Shown: piece after piece, positions 24,727 to 32,222 of the stretch
Layout of the letters: every line of letters starts with the position of its first letter
Position numbering within the stretch: position 1 is the stretch's first letter
Assembly: GCA_017440085.1 (NCBI GenBank)
Contig: JAFSHW010000027.1
Location: forward strand, 1 to 32,559
DNA: 32,559 bases
Direction of reading: 5' to 3'
Source of the DNA: Clostridia bacterium
GTDB taxonomy: Bacteria; Bacillota; Clostridia; Oscillospirales; UBA644
Notes under the pieces: generated by a model
The model's input: only the letters and a program-made list of their open reading frames with translations
Database searches by the model: none
Told to the model about the DNA's origin: nothing
Position numbers and translations under genes: made by a program

Positions 24727-25989
24727 ATGGATATTTTTGATATTTTAAAGCTGATACTTTCTTGCGTTATAGGTATTTTACTTTTTGGAAACGTGGTTTA
24801 CCCCACCGTTGCCTTGCTTTTCCGCAAAAAATATTATCCTTGCGGAAAGCTAAGGCGAAAATATGCGGTGATGATTTGCGCGCGTAATGAAGAAAATGTA
24901 ATCGGAAACCTTGTGGATAGTTTGAAGTTTCAAGACTATCCTGCGGAACTTTTGGATATTTACGTTTTGGCAGATAATTGCGATGATTTCACTGCTCAGG
25001 TGGCAGCTTCTCACGGCGCGGAAGTATTCATTCGCAATGATAAAACAAGAGTAGGGAAGGGCTTTGCGTTAAACTATCTTTACGCTAAAATAATCCTCAA
25101 AAAAGGCAACGAATACGATGGCTTCTTTATTTTTGATGCGGACAACCTCCTTCCTGCTGACTACGTAAGTAAAATGAACGCCTCATTTAAAGGCGGAAAT
25201 TCAGTTCTTACCGGCATCAGAAATTCTAAAAATTTCGGCGATAACTGGATAACGGCAGGATATTCAATCGGATGGCTTTTTCAAACGGGTCTGTTGAATG
25301 AGGGTAGAAAGGTATTGGGGATTCCTTGTTTTGTCAATGGAACGGGTTTTCTTATCGGTGCGGACGTTTTACGGCAAAGCGGAGGTTGGAATTGGTTTAC
25401 GTTGACAGAAGACTGCGAATTTACTGTAAACTGCGCTCTTAACGGCGTTGAAATCGGAATTTGCCACGATGCTGAATTTTATGATGAACAGCCTTCAAGC
25501 TTTATTGTTTCGTGGAAGCAACGTCTGCGTTGGACAAAAGGCAAATATCAGATGTTTAAAAAGTACGGATTTTCCGTTTTTAAGAAAATTTTCAGCAATC
25601 GCCCTCACATTTTCCTTGATGCTTTTTGCAATGTGGTTCCGTCATCCTTGTTGATTTTGCTTTCTGCTGTAATCTCGGTGATTGAATTAGTAATAATATC
25701 ACCTTCTCTTATTGCTTTTGCATCATCAGTTGGTATGATTTTGATAAAATCATACGTTTCTATGCTGTTTTTAGGTTTTTTGACAGTTGCTTTGTGGTGG
25801 AGAAAAATACGTGCAACCAGTCTGCAGAAAATCCTGCTTACACTTTTTTACCCCATACATTTAGCCCTTTACATACCGATAACTTTCGTTGCGGCATTTA
25901 AGCGCGTTGAATGGACACCCATTAAACACGACGTTTCGATTTCGATTAAAGAGTTGTCAGAAAATAAAAAAACACCCACTAACGTATAA
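24727..25989 (+). CDS. Membrane family 2 glycosyltransferase
   Basis: A 420-residue enzyme with one N-terminal membrane segment (about 7-31), a GT-A catalytic domain and several C-terminal membrane segments (about 285-400). Catalytic features are MICARNEE (49-56), LADNCDD, the DAD metal motif (137-139) in FIFDADN, TED (227-229) and QRLRW (265-269). The TED plus Q..RW pair marks processive-type synthases related to cellulose, hyaluronan or poly-GlcNAc synthases. The product is unknown. GGGAG precedes the ATG. A TATAAT box at 24633-24638 lacks a good -35 box. The gene ends just before a long hairpin. Confidence 0.9.
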   Translation: MDIFDILKLILSCVIGILLFGNVVYPTVALLFRKKYYPCGKLRRKYAVMICARNEENVIGNLVDSLKFQDYPAELLDIYVLADNCDDFTAQVAASHGAEVFIRNDKTRVGKGFALNYLYAKIILKKGNEYDGFFIFDADNLLPADYVSKMNASFKGGNSVLTGIRNSKNFGDNWITAGYSIGWLFQTGLLNEGRKVLGIPCFVNGTGFLIGADVLRQSGGWNWFTLTEDCEFTVNCALNGVEIGICHDAEFYDEQPSSFIVSWKQRLRWTKGKYQMFKKYGFSVFKKIFSNRPHIFLDAFCNVVPSSLLILLSAVISVIELVIISPSLIAFASSVGMILIKSYVSMLFLGFLTVALWWRKIRATSLQKILLTLFYPIHLALYIPITFVAAFKRVEWTPIKHDVSISIKELSENKKTPTNV

Positions 25990-25993
25990 AATA

Positions 25994-26059
25994 ATCCCCG
26001 ATAGAATGATATGCATCCGAAAGTCCTTGACCTTGGTATGCATATCGCTATCGGGGGAT
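25994..26059. terminator. Long interrupted hairpin between convergent genes
   Basis: Outer arms 25994-26004 and 26048-26059 (one bulged G) and inner arms 26008-26016 and 26038-26046 (GATATGCAT/ATGCATATC) enclose a 21-base tip that can pair further. Minus-strand sequence after the stem is TTATTTTATA, so it probably ends the rsmG transcript; the glycosyltransferase transcript may also end here. It is longer than usual for a terminator. Confidence 0.65.
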
Positions 26060-26063
26060 CAAT

Positions 26064-26792
26064 TTACATTATTGGGAATTTTTCCGGAGTTCCTGCTTTT
26101 CTTGGGTAAATTGGAGGTGTGGGAGATATTTTCGTTATAATTACCAAGTTTCTGTCTTCAGTTCCAAAAATAGGTTCAGCTTTTCCTCCCAGCAATTCAA
26201 TAGCTTTTTGAGCTCCTTCAAGCTCTTCTTGTGCCGTTCTTGATTTTAACGCAACCATTTTTCCACCAACTTTAACCAATGGTAAGCAAAGTTCCGTTAA
26301 TGAAGCAAGTCTTGATACAGCGCGAGAGAAAACTAAATCGTATTTTTCTCTGTTTCCGCTTTTGGCGTGGTCTTCAGCTCTTGAGTGAATCGTTTCGCAG
26401 TTTTTCATTCCTGTCAGTTCTGCTATTTCATCAAGGAAATTCAGTCTTTTTTTCAAGCTGTCAATAAGAATCATTTTCACGTCCGGGCGCATCAATGCAA
26501 TGGGTACTCCCGGGAAACCTGCTCCGGTGCCAACATCAGCGCATAGGAAATTTTCTTGAATAATTCCTGCCTTTAATGGAAGGAGAGAGTCTGCAAAATG
26601 CTTTTCTACAACTTCTTCGAGGTTCGTGATTGCAGTAAGATTGAATTTTTTATTTGTTTCAACAAGATGTAGATAATATTTATAGAATTTCTCTGCAATC
26701 TGGGGGTCCTCTGAGGAATAAGACTTCAAAACCTTATCCTTGAAAATTCTTTCAAATAGGTCTTTTTCTGTATTGATGTTTTTATAATTCAT
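26064..26792 (-). CDS. rsmG: 16S rRNA (guanine(527)-N7)-methyltransferase
   Basis: RsmG (GidB) adds the m7G mark at position 527 of 16S rRNA. The 242-residue protein shows FNLTAITNLEEVVEKHFADSL, the SAM-binding ADVGTGAGFPGVPIAL and SRAVSRLASLTELCLPL, all typical. It is cytoplasmic. Its usual gidA/mnmG partner is not here. The gene starts 6 bases after the stop of a lipoprotein gene, and its ribosome binding site (GGAGCAG) lies inside the end of that gene, so the two are translationally coupled. Confidence 0.96.
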   Translation of the reverse strand: MNYKNINTEKDLFERIFKDKVLKSYSSEDPQIAEKFYKYYLHLVETNKKFNLTAITNLEEVVEKHFADSLLPLKAGIIQENFLCADVGTGAGFPGVPIALMRPDVKMILIDSLKKRLNFLDEIAELTGMKNCETIHSRAEDHAKSGNREKYDLVFSRAVSRLASLTELCLPLVKVGGKMVALKSRTAQEELEGAQKAIELLGGKAEPIFGTEDRNLVIITKISPTPPIYPRKAGTPEKFPIM

Positions 26793-26798
26793 ATCAAA

Positions 26799-27212
26799 TT
26801 ACTGCTCCAATGCTGATATTGTAATTGTGCACGCCCCTGATTCTCCTTGATTTATGCTTGAATATATTCTGACACTGACCAAATGGCCCTCTCCTGCAGG
26901 CATTACGTTCAAAACGTTATATGCTATGCCGAAATCCGTGCAAATTGCGTTTGGAAAGTATTCTTTATAGTATTCTACCACAGAATCGTAGTCTGCATAC
27001 GTATTATAAACTATTTCCGCAGAGTATTGACCTGCCATCGTATTATCCGTGTAGGAGATGAATTCTGCAATATTATATATCGGTGCATTTTCCTGCGGGA
27101 AATTTTCGGGGATTTTTGCTAATTCTTCTTTATTTACGTTTGGTCCGCCGCAAGCGGTAAGGAGCAATAAAACAAATGCCGCAGAGAATATTAAGTTGAA
27201 GATTTTCTTCAT
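26799..27212 (-). CDS. Small lipoprotein of unknown function
   Basis: A 137-residue protein with a clear lipoprotein signal (MKKIFNLIFSAAFVLLLLTAC, lipidated Cys21) and a small alpha/beta body: ENAPIYNIAEFISYTD, VVEYYKEYFPNA and a strand-rich end. It is not recognised as a known family. It directly precedes rsmG (6 bases), which links an exported protein with an rRNA methylase gene and probably reflects shared transcription only. AAAGGAA precedes the ATG at about 9 bases. No strong promoter was found in the 110 bases upstream. Confidence 0.75.
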   Translation of the reverse strand: MKKIFNLIFSAAFVLLLLTACGGPNVNKEELAKIPENFPQENAPIYNIAEFISYTDNTMAGQYSAEIVYNTYADYDSVVEYYKEYFPNAICTDFGIAYNVLNVMPAGEGHLVSVRIYSSINQGESGACTITISALEQ

Positions 27213-27324
27213 AAACTAGAGTTCCTTTCGGTTTTTATTTTGGGCCTTTATTCGTTAGACGAGATATATGACCGAAAAGTTTCCGTTTTGGATTGAAATT
27301 TATAAAAACTTTTTGTGTTTCTTG

Positions 27325-27362
27325 AAAAAATAGGGGACTGCTCCTAAAAGCAGTCCCTTATT
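27325..27362 (-). terminator. Terminator of the large lipoprotein gene
   Basis: A 9-bp perfect GC-containing stem (27334-27342 with 27349-27357), extended by weaker A/T pairs, is followed on the minus strand by TATTTTTTC. It lies 12 bases after the stop at 27374. Confidence 0.9.
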
Positions 27363-27373
27363 TTAATTATAAA

Positions 27374-28756
27374 TTAGTCAGCGTTAGGAACGTTGAGGAT
27401 GTAAGTATCGGGGAGTTCGTATACGTGAATGTACTGGTTCCACCATTCTTTTGTTCTTTCAAATCTAGCCTTTGTGTTGTTAGATTTTGTGGGAGCTACA
27501 GTTTCTTCAATCAATGTTTCAACGTCTTTGGAAGCGTCAAGAGAAACAGCGATGTAAATATCGGAATCTACCTGAACGGTGCTACCGCAGTATACTGTCC
27601 AATATTCTGTTGAAGATGTGGGTTCTGTTGTGCCGTATTTGCCTGCGAGCATATCAGCTTCAGAATTATAGAATGTGATATCGAGCTTCTTTTTGGGAGC
27701 TACAACGTAGCTGTATCCGTCACCTTCAACAACCATAACGTTGTTTAAAGAATCATATGTGAGCGTTCCTTCAACTTTACCTGCAAGAGTCATAAGACCT
27801 GTATCTTTAAGAGTGATCTTTCTTGCAACTGTGGAGTAGTTTGCAAAGTAGTCTGTTGTCTGAACTTTTGTACCGTTGGGGTATGCAATGTCAGAAACGA
27901 TTGCGTAGGGATACCAAGTTGTTTTAGCTGCTTCAGTTGCATACTGGAATCCTTTGTCAAATTGAACGATTTTGTATTCGCTTACAACAACGGATGTTCC
28001 TTCACCATAAAGACCAAATGTACAGTTGAGCTGACCTGTGGATTCGCTGAGTTCATATGTAGCATTATTTCTGAGTGTGTCTGAGAAGTAGTAAACGAAT
28101 TTACCCTCGTCTTCAGTACTTGCCTGAGCGTTTATAGAAACATTTTCTTTGCCGTCGGGGTGAGTAATCGCTACTGAAGCGGAGAATCCCCAACCGGGTT
28201 CTGTTTCTTCATCATCTTTAACGAAAACTTCACCTTTATTGTACTTGGAAACATCAAGAACTGCAACGAGTTCTTTGCTTAAATCAACGCCACTGAGTCT
28301 TTTCATAAAGTTGATTGCTGAAGAAGGTGTGCCGGAAGTTGTAGCTGTAAATGTGCCAGCATCACCCTGAACGGTTGCTTTCAAACCCCATCTAAGGATA
28401 GAACCGATGTCATCAGCGTCAGCTGTGGACCAAATTGTTTCGCCGCCTACGCCGTTAGCAGATTTGTTTTCAACGATGAAAACGAGGTCGTTCAAGGATT
28501 TTGTAACGTTGCCATTTTCATCAAGGATACCGAGGTTAAGACCGAGTCTGTCTTTGTTGTTTGAGGTGTTACCCTGATATTCGTCGGGGTTAATAACCAA
28601 AGAACTGTCAGGAAGCCTGAGCCATCCCTGCTGTTCTGCAGAACTGTCTGCAAAATCGTCTACTGCGAGGTTTTTGTTGTAGCCTGAATTGCCGCAGCTG
28701 CAAAGAAGAGCTGTAAGCATCAAGACTGCCAACACCATTGAAATTGTTTTTTTCAT
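27374..28756 (-). CDS. Large secreted lipoprotein of unknown function
   Basis: A 460-residue protein with signal peptide MKKTISMVLAVLMLTALLCSC (lipidated Cys21). The mature part is rich in Thr, Ser, Asp and beta-strand-like stretches and has no membrane segment or recognisable catalytic motif. Its make-up, with repeated strand patterns such as GDAGTFTATTSGTPSSAINF and KITLKDTGLMTLAGKVEG, suggests a carbohydrate-binding or adhesin-like all-beta protein; this is inference. The frame extends three codons upstream to a TTG, but AAAGGA abuts that TTG, so ATG 28756 is chosen. It is a single-gene transcript with its own promoter and terminator. Confidence 0.75.
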   Translation of the reverse strand: MKKTISMVLAVLMLTALLCSCGNSGYNKNLAVDDFADSSAEQQGWLRLPDSSLVINPDEYQGNTSNNKDRLGLNLGILDENGNVTKSLNDLVFIVENKSANGVGGETIWSTADADDIGSILRWGLKATVQGDAGTFTATTSGTPSSAINFMKRLSGVDLSKELVAVLDVSKYNKGEVFVKDDEETEPGWGFSASVAITHPDGKENVSINAQASTEDEGKFVYYFSDTLRNNATYELSESTGQLNCTFGLYGEGTSVVVSEYKIVQFDKGFQYATEAAKTTWYPYAIVSDIAYPNGTKVQTTDYFANYSTVARKITLKDTGLMTLAGKVEGTLTYDSLNNVMVVEGDGYSYVVAPKKKLDITFYNSEADMLAGKYGTTEPTSSTEYWTVYCGSTVQVDSDIYIAVSLDASKDVETLIEETVAPTKSNNTKARFERTKEWWNQYIHVYELPDTYILNVPNAD

Positions 28757-28832
28757 ATTTTTCAATCCTTTCTAATAGTTTGACACGCTGACATCTCTGT
28801 TTCGAGTAGTTCTGCCGTATCTTACCATATAT

Positions 28833-28861
28833 ATTCTACTATAAAGACTAAAATTTGTCAA
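28833..28861 (-). promoter_or_regulatory. Promoter of the large lipoprotein gene
   Basis: TTGACA (28861-28856) and TAGAAT (28838-28833) with a 17-base spacer, leaving a leader of about 70 bases. Confidence 0.88.
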
Positions 28862-28937
28862 GCAAAATCTGTTGGTCAAAATAGACAAAGTTTTCACCAA
28901 AAATTGAGATGTTTTTTACGCGTTAGATTTTTTTGTT

Positions 28938-29231
28938 TTAGTTTTCTGACAAAGCTCTTTCAAGCCAAATATCTGCTATATCAAAAGCTTCGTACATACC
29001 TACTTTTTCAGTGCGTTTAACGATTCTGTCCACTGCACTGACTGCGGGATCTGTCAGGTGAAGCTGAACGGAAACCTTTCTTGAAAGTTTCATACCCTTA
29101 AAGTCTTCCGTTGTGAGAATTTGCATCATTATAACGTACTTTTCCGTCGGGTCACCGTAGTATATAATTCCTCCCATACGTACGATTGGTCTACCCTTGT
29201 AAGATAAAGATTTATTCTCTTTTGTTGCCAA
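28938..29231 (-). CDS. Conserved-looking hypothetical protein, 97 residues
   Basis: A small soluble protein with no signal or membrane segment. It begins MATKENKSLSYKGRPIVRMG, continues with IIYYGDPTEKYVIMMQILTTEDFKG, has a basic strand (KLSRKVSVQLHLTD) and ends in a helix. No family is recognised. The start is a TTG at 29231 with AAGGAGG about 7 bases upstream; in-frame upstream starts would ignore this site and overlap the promoter. It has a consensus promoter (29263-29291) whose -35 box lies in a long palindrome shared with a divergent promoter. No clear terminator follows; the 180 bases to the next gene hold that gene's promoter. Confidence 0.75.
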   Translation of the reverse strand: MATKENKSLSYKGRPIVRMGGIIYYGDPTEKYVIMMQILTTEDFKGMKLSRKVSVQLHLTDPAVSAVDRIVKRTEKVGMYEAFDIADIWLERALSEN

Positions 29232-29262
29232 TAGTATCCCTCCTTGAAATATCTGTGAATAT

Positions 29263-29291
29263 ATTATACCACAATAAAAATGGAATGTCAA
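29263..29291 (-). promoter_or_regulatory. Vegetative promoter of the 97-residue protein gene
   Basis: TTGACA (29291-29286) and TATAAT (29268-29263), both exact, with a 17-base spacer. The -35 box is the left end of the palindrome at 29286-29318. Confidence 0.92.
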
Positions 29292-29318
29292 GGATATAAT
29301 ACAATTATTTCCTTGACA
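29286..29318. promoter_or_regulatory. 33-base palindrome joining two divergent promoters
   Basis: TGTCAAGGATATAAT (29286-29300) and ATTATTTCCTTGACA (29304-29318) pair with one mismatch in 15 positions around a three-base centre. Each outer end is the -35 TTGACA of one of two divergent promoters. A regulator bound here would cover both -35 boxes at once. Beyond the -35 boxes the symmetry covers nine more positions per arm, so it is not explained by the promoters alone. Confidence 0.6.
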
Positions 29319-29341
29319 GACGAAAAAATTTTTGCTATTAT
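29313..29341 (+). promoter_or_regulatory. Promoter reading toward rhaA
   Basis: TTGACA (29313-29318) and TATTAT (29336-29341) with a 17-base spacer. The first sizeable plus-strand gene is rhaA at 29685, giving a leader of about 335 bases that runs antisense through the small gene at 29384-29575. Confidence 0.75.
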
Positions 29342-29383
29342 ATTATGGTAAGGGAAATATAATAATGAGAATTGCGTAAATTC

Positions 29384-29575
29384 TTATTTTAAAGAGAACA
29401 TATGCTCGTTCATCATTGCAGACCCTTTATTGCAGCATTTTTTCCATTCTTTGCCCATTGTTTTTCTTACTTCTCTGTTGCTGAGGGCTAAAGCTGAAGC
29501 TCCTGCGAATCCCAATGCGGTTCCTATTAAAATTCCCCAAACTATGTGGCAAGGTTTCTTTTTCTTAAAAAACAT
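29384..29575 (-). CDS. Small single-pass membrane protein
   Basis: A 63-residue protein with a basic start (MFFKKKKPCH), one glycine/alanine-rich membrane segment (IVWGILIGTALGFAGASALAL) and a basic, cysteine-containing tail (WKKCCNKG). The layout resembles YtxH-like small membrane proteins, but the match is weak. AAAGGA lies about 11 bases before the ATG at 29575; an upstream in-frame start at 29638 is less likely. The divergent promoter at 29313-29341 would make antisense RNA across the whole gene. No promoter of its own was recognised between it and rhaA. Confidence 0.55.
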   Translation of the reverse strand: MFFKKKKPCHIVWGILIGTALGFAGASALALSNREVRKTMGKEWKKCCNKGSAMMNEHMFSLK

Positions 29576-29684
29576 TATGATATTTTTCCTTTCAGCCCGC
29601 TGATTTTTTGTTACGGGACCTGATTTCAGTATTTGCAAACTATTATAAATAATTCACATATTTCATAAAAAACGGAGGAAAACT

Positions 29685-30932
29685 ATGAGCTATAACAATG
29701 CTAAAGAACTTTACGCATCCATTGGCGTGGATACCGAAAAAGCTCTCCAAAAACTTTCTGAAATTACTATTTCTCTTCATTGCTGGCAGGGCGATGACGT
29801 TTGCGGTTTCGAAACCGTAGGCAGTACCCTTAACGGTGGCGGAATTCAAACCACAGGTAATTATCCGGGCAAGGCAAGAACCATTTCTGAACTTATGAGC
29901 GATTTGGAAAAAGCACTCTCTCTTCTTCCCGGCAAACATAAAGTAAATCTTCACGCAAGCTATCTTGATAACGGCGGCATTTTTGTAGATAGAGACGCTA
30001 TCGAACCCAAACATTTTGCTTGTTGGGTTGATTTTGCAAAGAAAAATAATATCGGTCTTGATTTTAACCCCACCTTTTTCAGCCACAAATATGCAGAAGA
30101 CGGTTTCACGATTTCTTCTGCTGATAAAGGTATTCGCGATTTCTGGGTGGAACACGGTAAAAGATGCCGCAATATCGCTGAATATTTCGGTAAAGAGCTC
30201 GGTCAGCGTTGCGTAACTAACTTCTGGGCTCCTGACGGATATAAGGATACTCCTGTTGATAGAATGGCTCCCCGTCAGAGACTTATGGAATCTCTTGATG
30301 AAATGTTCGCAAGACCTATTGACAAAAAATACAACAGAGATGCAGTCGAGAGTAAAGTTTTCGGTATTGGAAGCGAAAGCTACGTTGTTGGTTCCCACGA
30401 ATTCTACCTTGGTTACACAATGAAGAATCCTGACGTAATGGTAACCTATGATACAGGACACTTCCACCCCACGGAAATGGTTTCCAATAAAATTTCCGCC
30501 ACACTTCTTTTCGCAGACGAGCTTCTCTTCCACGTAAGCCGTCCCGTTCGTTGGGATAGTGACCACGTTGTAACCTTTGACGACGAACTCCAGCTTATTG
30601 CTCACGAACTTGTTTCCAACGACCTTCTCGGCAAAGTAAATATTGCTCTTGACTATTTCGATGCAAGCATCAACAGAATTGCTGCTTGGGTTCTCGGTGT
30701 AAGAAACACAAGAAAAGCTCTCCTCAAAGCACTTCTCGAACCCGTTGCATATCTCAAGAAAGCAGAACTTGAAGGAGACCTCACAACAAGACTTGTTCTT
30801 ACTGAAGAACTCAAATCCTTCCCCTTCGGTGAAGTTTGGAACGAATATTGCAGAAGAAACAACGTTCCCGAAAGCGATTGGCTTGCAGAAGTTAAAACAT
30901 ATGAAAAAGACGTTCTCGCTAAGAGAAACTAA
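29685..30932 (+). CDS. rhaA: L-rhamnose isomerase
   Basis: RhaA converts L-rhamnose to L-rhamnulose using divalent metal. The 415 residues match the family throughout: [30 protein letters not shown] at the start, then [43 protein letters not shown] and [14 protein letters not shown], which include the acidic and histidine metal ligands of this TIM-barrel enzyme. It is cytoplasmic. The kinase (rhaB) and aldolase (rhaD) genes are absent from the window, so the rest of the pathway must be elsewhere. GGAGG lies 6 bases before the ATG. icd follows after 15 bases. Confidence 0.96.
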   Translation: MSYNNAKELYASIGVDTEKALQKLSEITISLHCWQGDDVCGFETVGSTLNGGGIQTTGNYPGKARTISELMSDLEKALSLLPGKHKVNLHASYLDNGGIFVDRDAIEPKHFACWVDFAKKNNIGLDFNPTFFSHKYAEDGFTISSADKGIRDFWVEHGKRCRNIAEYFGKELGQRCVTNFWAPDGYKDTPVDRMAPRQRLMESLDEMFARPIDKKYNRDAVESKVFGIGSESYVVGSHEFYLGYTMKNPDVMVTYDTGHFHPTEMVSNKISATLLFADELLFHVSRPVRWDSDHVVTFDDELQLIAHELVSNDLLGKVNIALDYFDASINRIAAWVLGVRNTRKALLKALLEPVAYLKKAELEGDLTTRLVLTEELKSFPFGEVWNEYCRRNNVPESDWLAEVKTYEKDVLAKRN

Positions 30933-30947
30933 GGAGAATAAACATAA

Positions 30948-32162
30948 ATGGCTAAAATTCAGATGAAAACACCCCTCGTCGAAATGGACGGGGACGAAAT
31001 GACAAGAATCGTATGGCAGTGGATCAAAGAAGAACTTCTTCTCCCTTACATCGATCTTAAAACGGAATACTATGACCTCGGACTCAAGCACAGAGACGAA
31101 ACCAACGACCAGGTTACAAAAGATTCCGCTTATGCAACGAAAAAATATGGAGTTGCTGTAAAGTGTGCGACCATTACACCTAATGCTCAAAGAGTTGAAG
31201 AATATAACCTCAAACAGATGTGGAAAAGCCCCAACGGTACAATCAGAGCAATCCTCGACGGTACTGTTTTCCGTGCTCCTATTACTGTAAAAGGTATTGA
31301 ACCCTACGTAAAAACTTGGAAAAAGCCCATAACTATTGCCCGTCACGCTTACGGTGATATTTATAGTGCGGTTGAATCAAGATGCCCTGCTGAAAGCAAG
31401 GCTGAAGTTGTTATTACAGAAAAAGATGGTAAGGAAACTCGTCTTACAATTAAAGATTTTGACGGTGACGGTATCGTAATGGGTATGCACAACACGGACG
31501 CAAGTATTTCCAGCTTTGCACGTTGCTGCTTCAATTATGCGCTTGATACAAAACAGCCCATTTGGTTCGCTGCAAAAGATACCATTTCAAAAAAATACGA
31601 CCATAGATTCAAGGATATTTTCAGAGAAATCTACGATGCTGAATATGCTGATAAATTCAAGGCTGCAGGTATGGAAGATTACTTCTACACACTTATTGAC
31701 GACGCGGTAGCAAGAGTTATCCGTTCCGAAGGCGGATTTATCTGGGCTTGCAAAAACTATGACGGTGACGTTATGTCCGATATGCTTGCTACTGCATTCG
31801 GTGACCTTGCAATGATGACTTCGGTTCTCGTTTCCCCCGATGGCAACTACGAATACGAAGCAGCTCACGGAACTGTAACGGCTCACTACTACAAATACCT
31901 CAAAGGTGAAATGCCTTCCACAAACTCCGTAGCAACTATTTTTGCTTGGACGGGAGCTCTTCGTAAGAGAGGCGAGCTTGATGAAATTCCCGAGCTTTGC
32001 AATTTTGCAAATAAGCTTGAGCAGGCTTGTATCGAAACTATAGAATCAGGTGTTATGACAAGAAGCCTCTCAATCCTCTCTTCCATTGAAAATAAGCGAA
32101 TAGTAGACGGTAAAGAGCTTCTTCTCTGCATCAAAGAAAGACTTGACGCACTTCTTGCATAA
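30948..32162 (+). CDS. icd: NADP-dependent isocitrate dehydrogenase, eukaryotic-like homodimeric type
   Basis: This enzyme oxidises isocitrate to 2-oxoglutarate with NADP. The 404 residues follow the subfamily typified by human IDH1, not E. coli Icd: [66 protein letters not shown] (the Arg equivalent to IDH1 Arg132), [17 protein letters not shown] and [12 protein letters not shown]. All substrate residues seen in the family appear intact. The gene begins 15 bases after rhaA with GGAG 9 bases before its ATG, so both share a transcript despite having unrelated pathways. Confidence 0.96.
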   Translation: MAKIQMKTPLVEMDGDEMTRIVWQWIKEELLLPYIDLKTEYYDLGLKHRDETNDQVTKDSAYATKKYGVAVKCATITPNAQRVEEYNLKQMWKSPNGTIRAILDGTVFRAPITVKGIEPYVKTWKKPITIARHAYGDIYSAVESRCPAESKAEVVITEKDGKETRLTIKDFDGDGIVMGMHNTDASISSFARCCFNYALDTKQPIWFAAKDTISKKYDHRFKDIFREIYDAEYADKFKAAGMEDYFYTLIDDAVARVIRSEGGFIWACKNYDGDVMSDMLATAFGDLAMMTSVLVSPDGNYEYEAAHGTVTAHYYKYLKGEMPSTNSVATIFAWTGALRKRGELDEIPELCNFANKLEQACIETIESGVMTRSLSILSSIENKRIVDGKELLLCIKERLDALLA

Positions 32163-32170
32163 ATTTAAAT

Positions 32171-32208
32171 TGTAAATCATATATTTAATTTACAGCCGCT
32201 TTTGCGGC
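32171..32208 (+). other. Two small hairpins in the gpmI leader
   Basis: TGTAAAT (32171-32177) pairs with ATTTACA (32188-32194), and GCCGC/GCGGC (32195-32199, 32204-32208) form a second stem with a TTTT loop ending 14 bases before the gpmI ATG. No U tract follows, so it is not a classical terminator after icd. Confidence 0.4.
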
Positions 32209-32222
32209 GCGAAAGGATAAAA

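Noticed and set aside
29643-31346. A 567-codon open frame on the minus strand opposite rhaA and icd
   Set aside because: It is cysteine- and phenylalanine-rich, spans two unrelated well-supported genes on the other strand, lacks a ribosome binding site and matches no family; it is a shadow of their codon usage.
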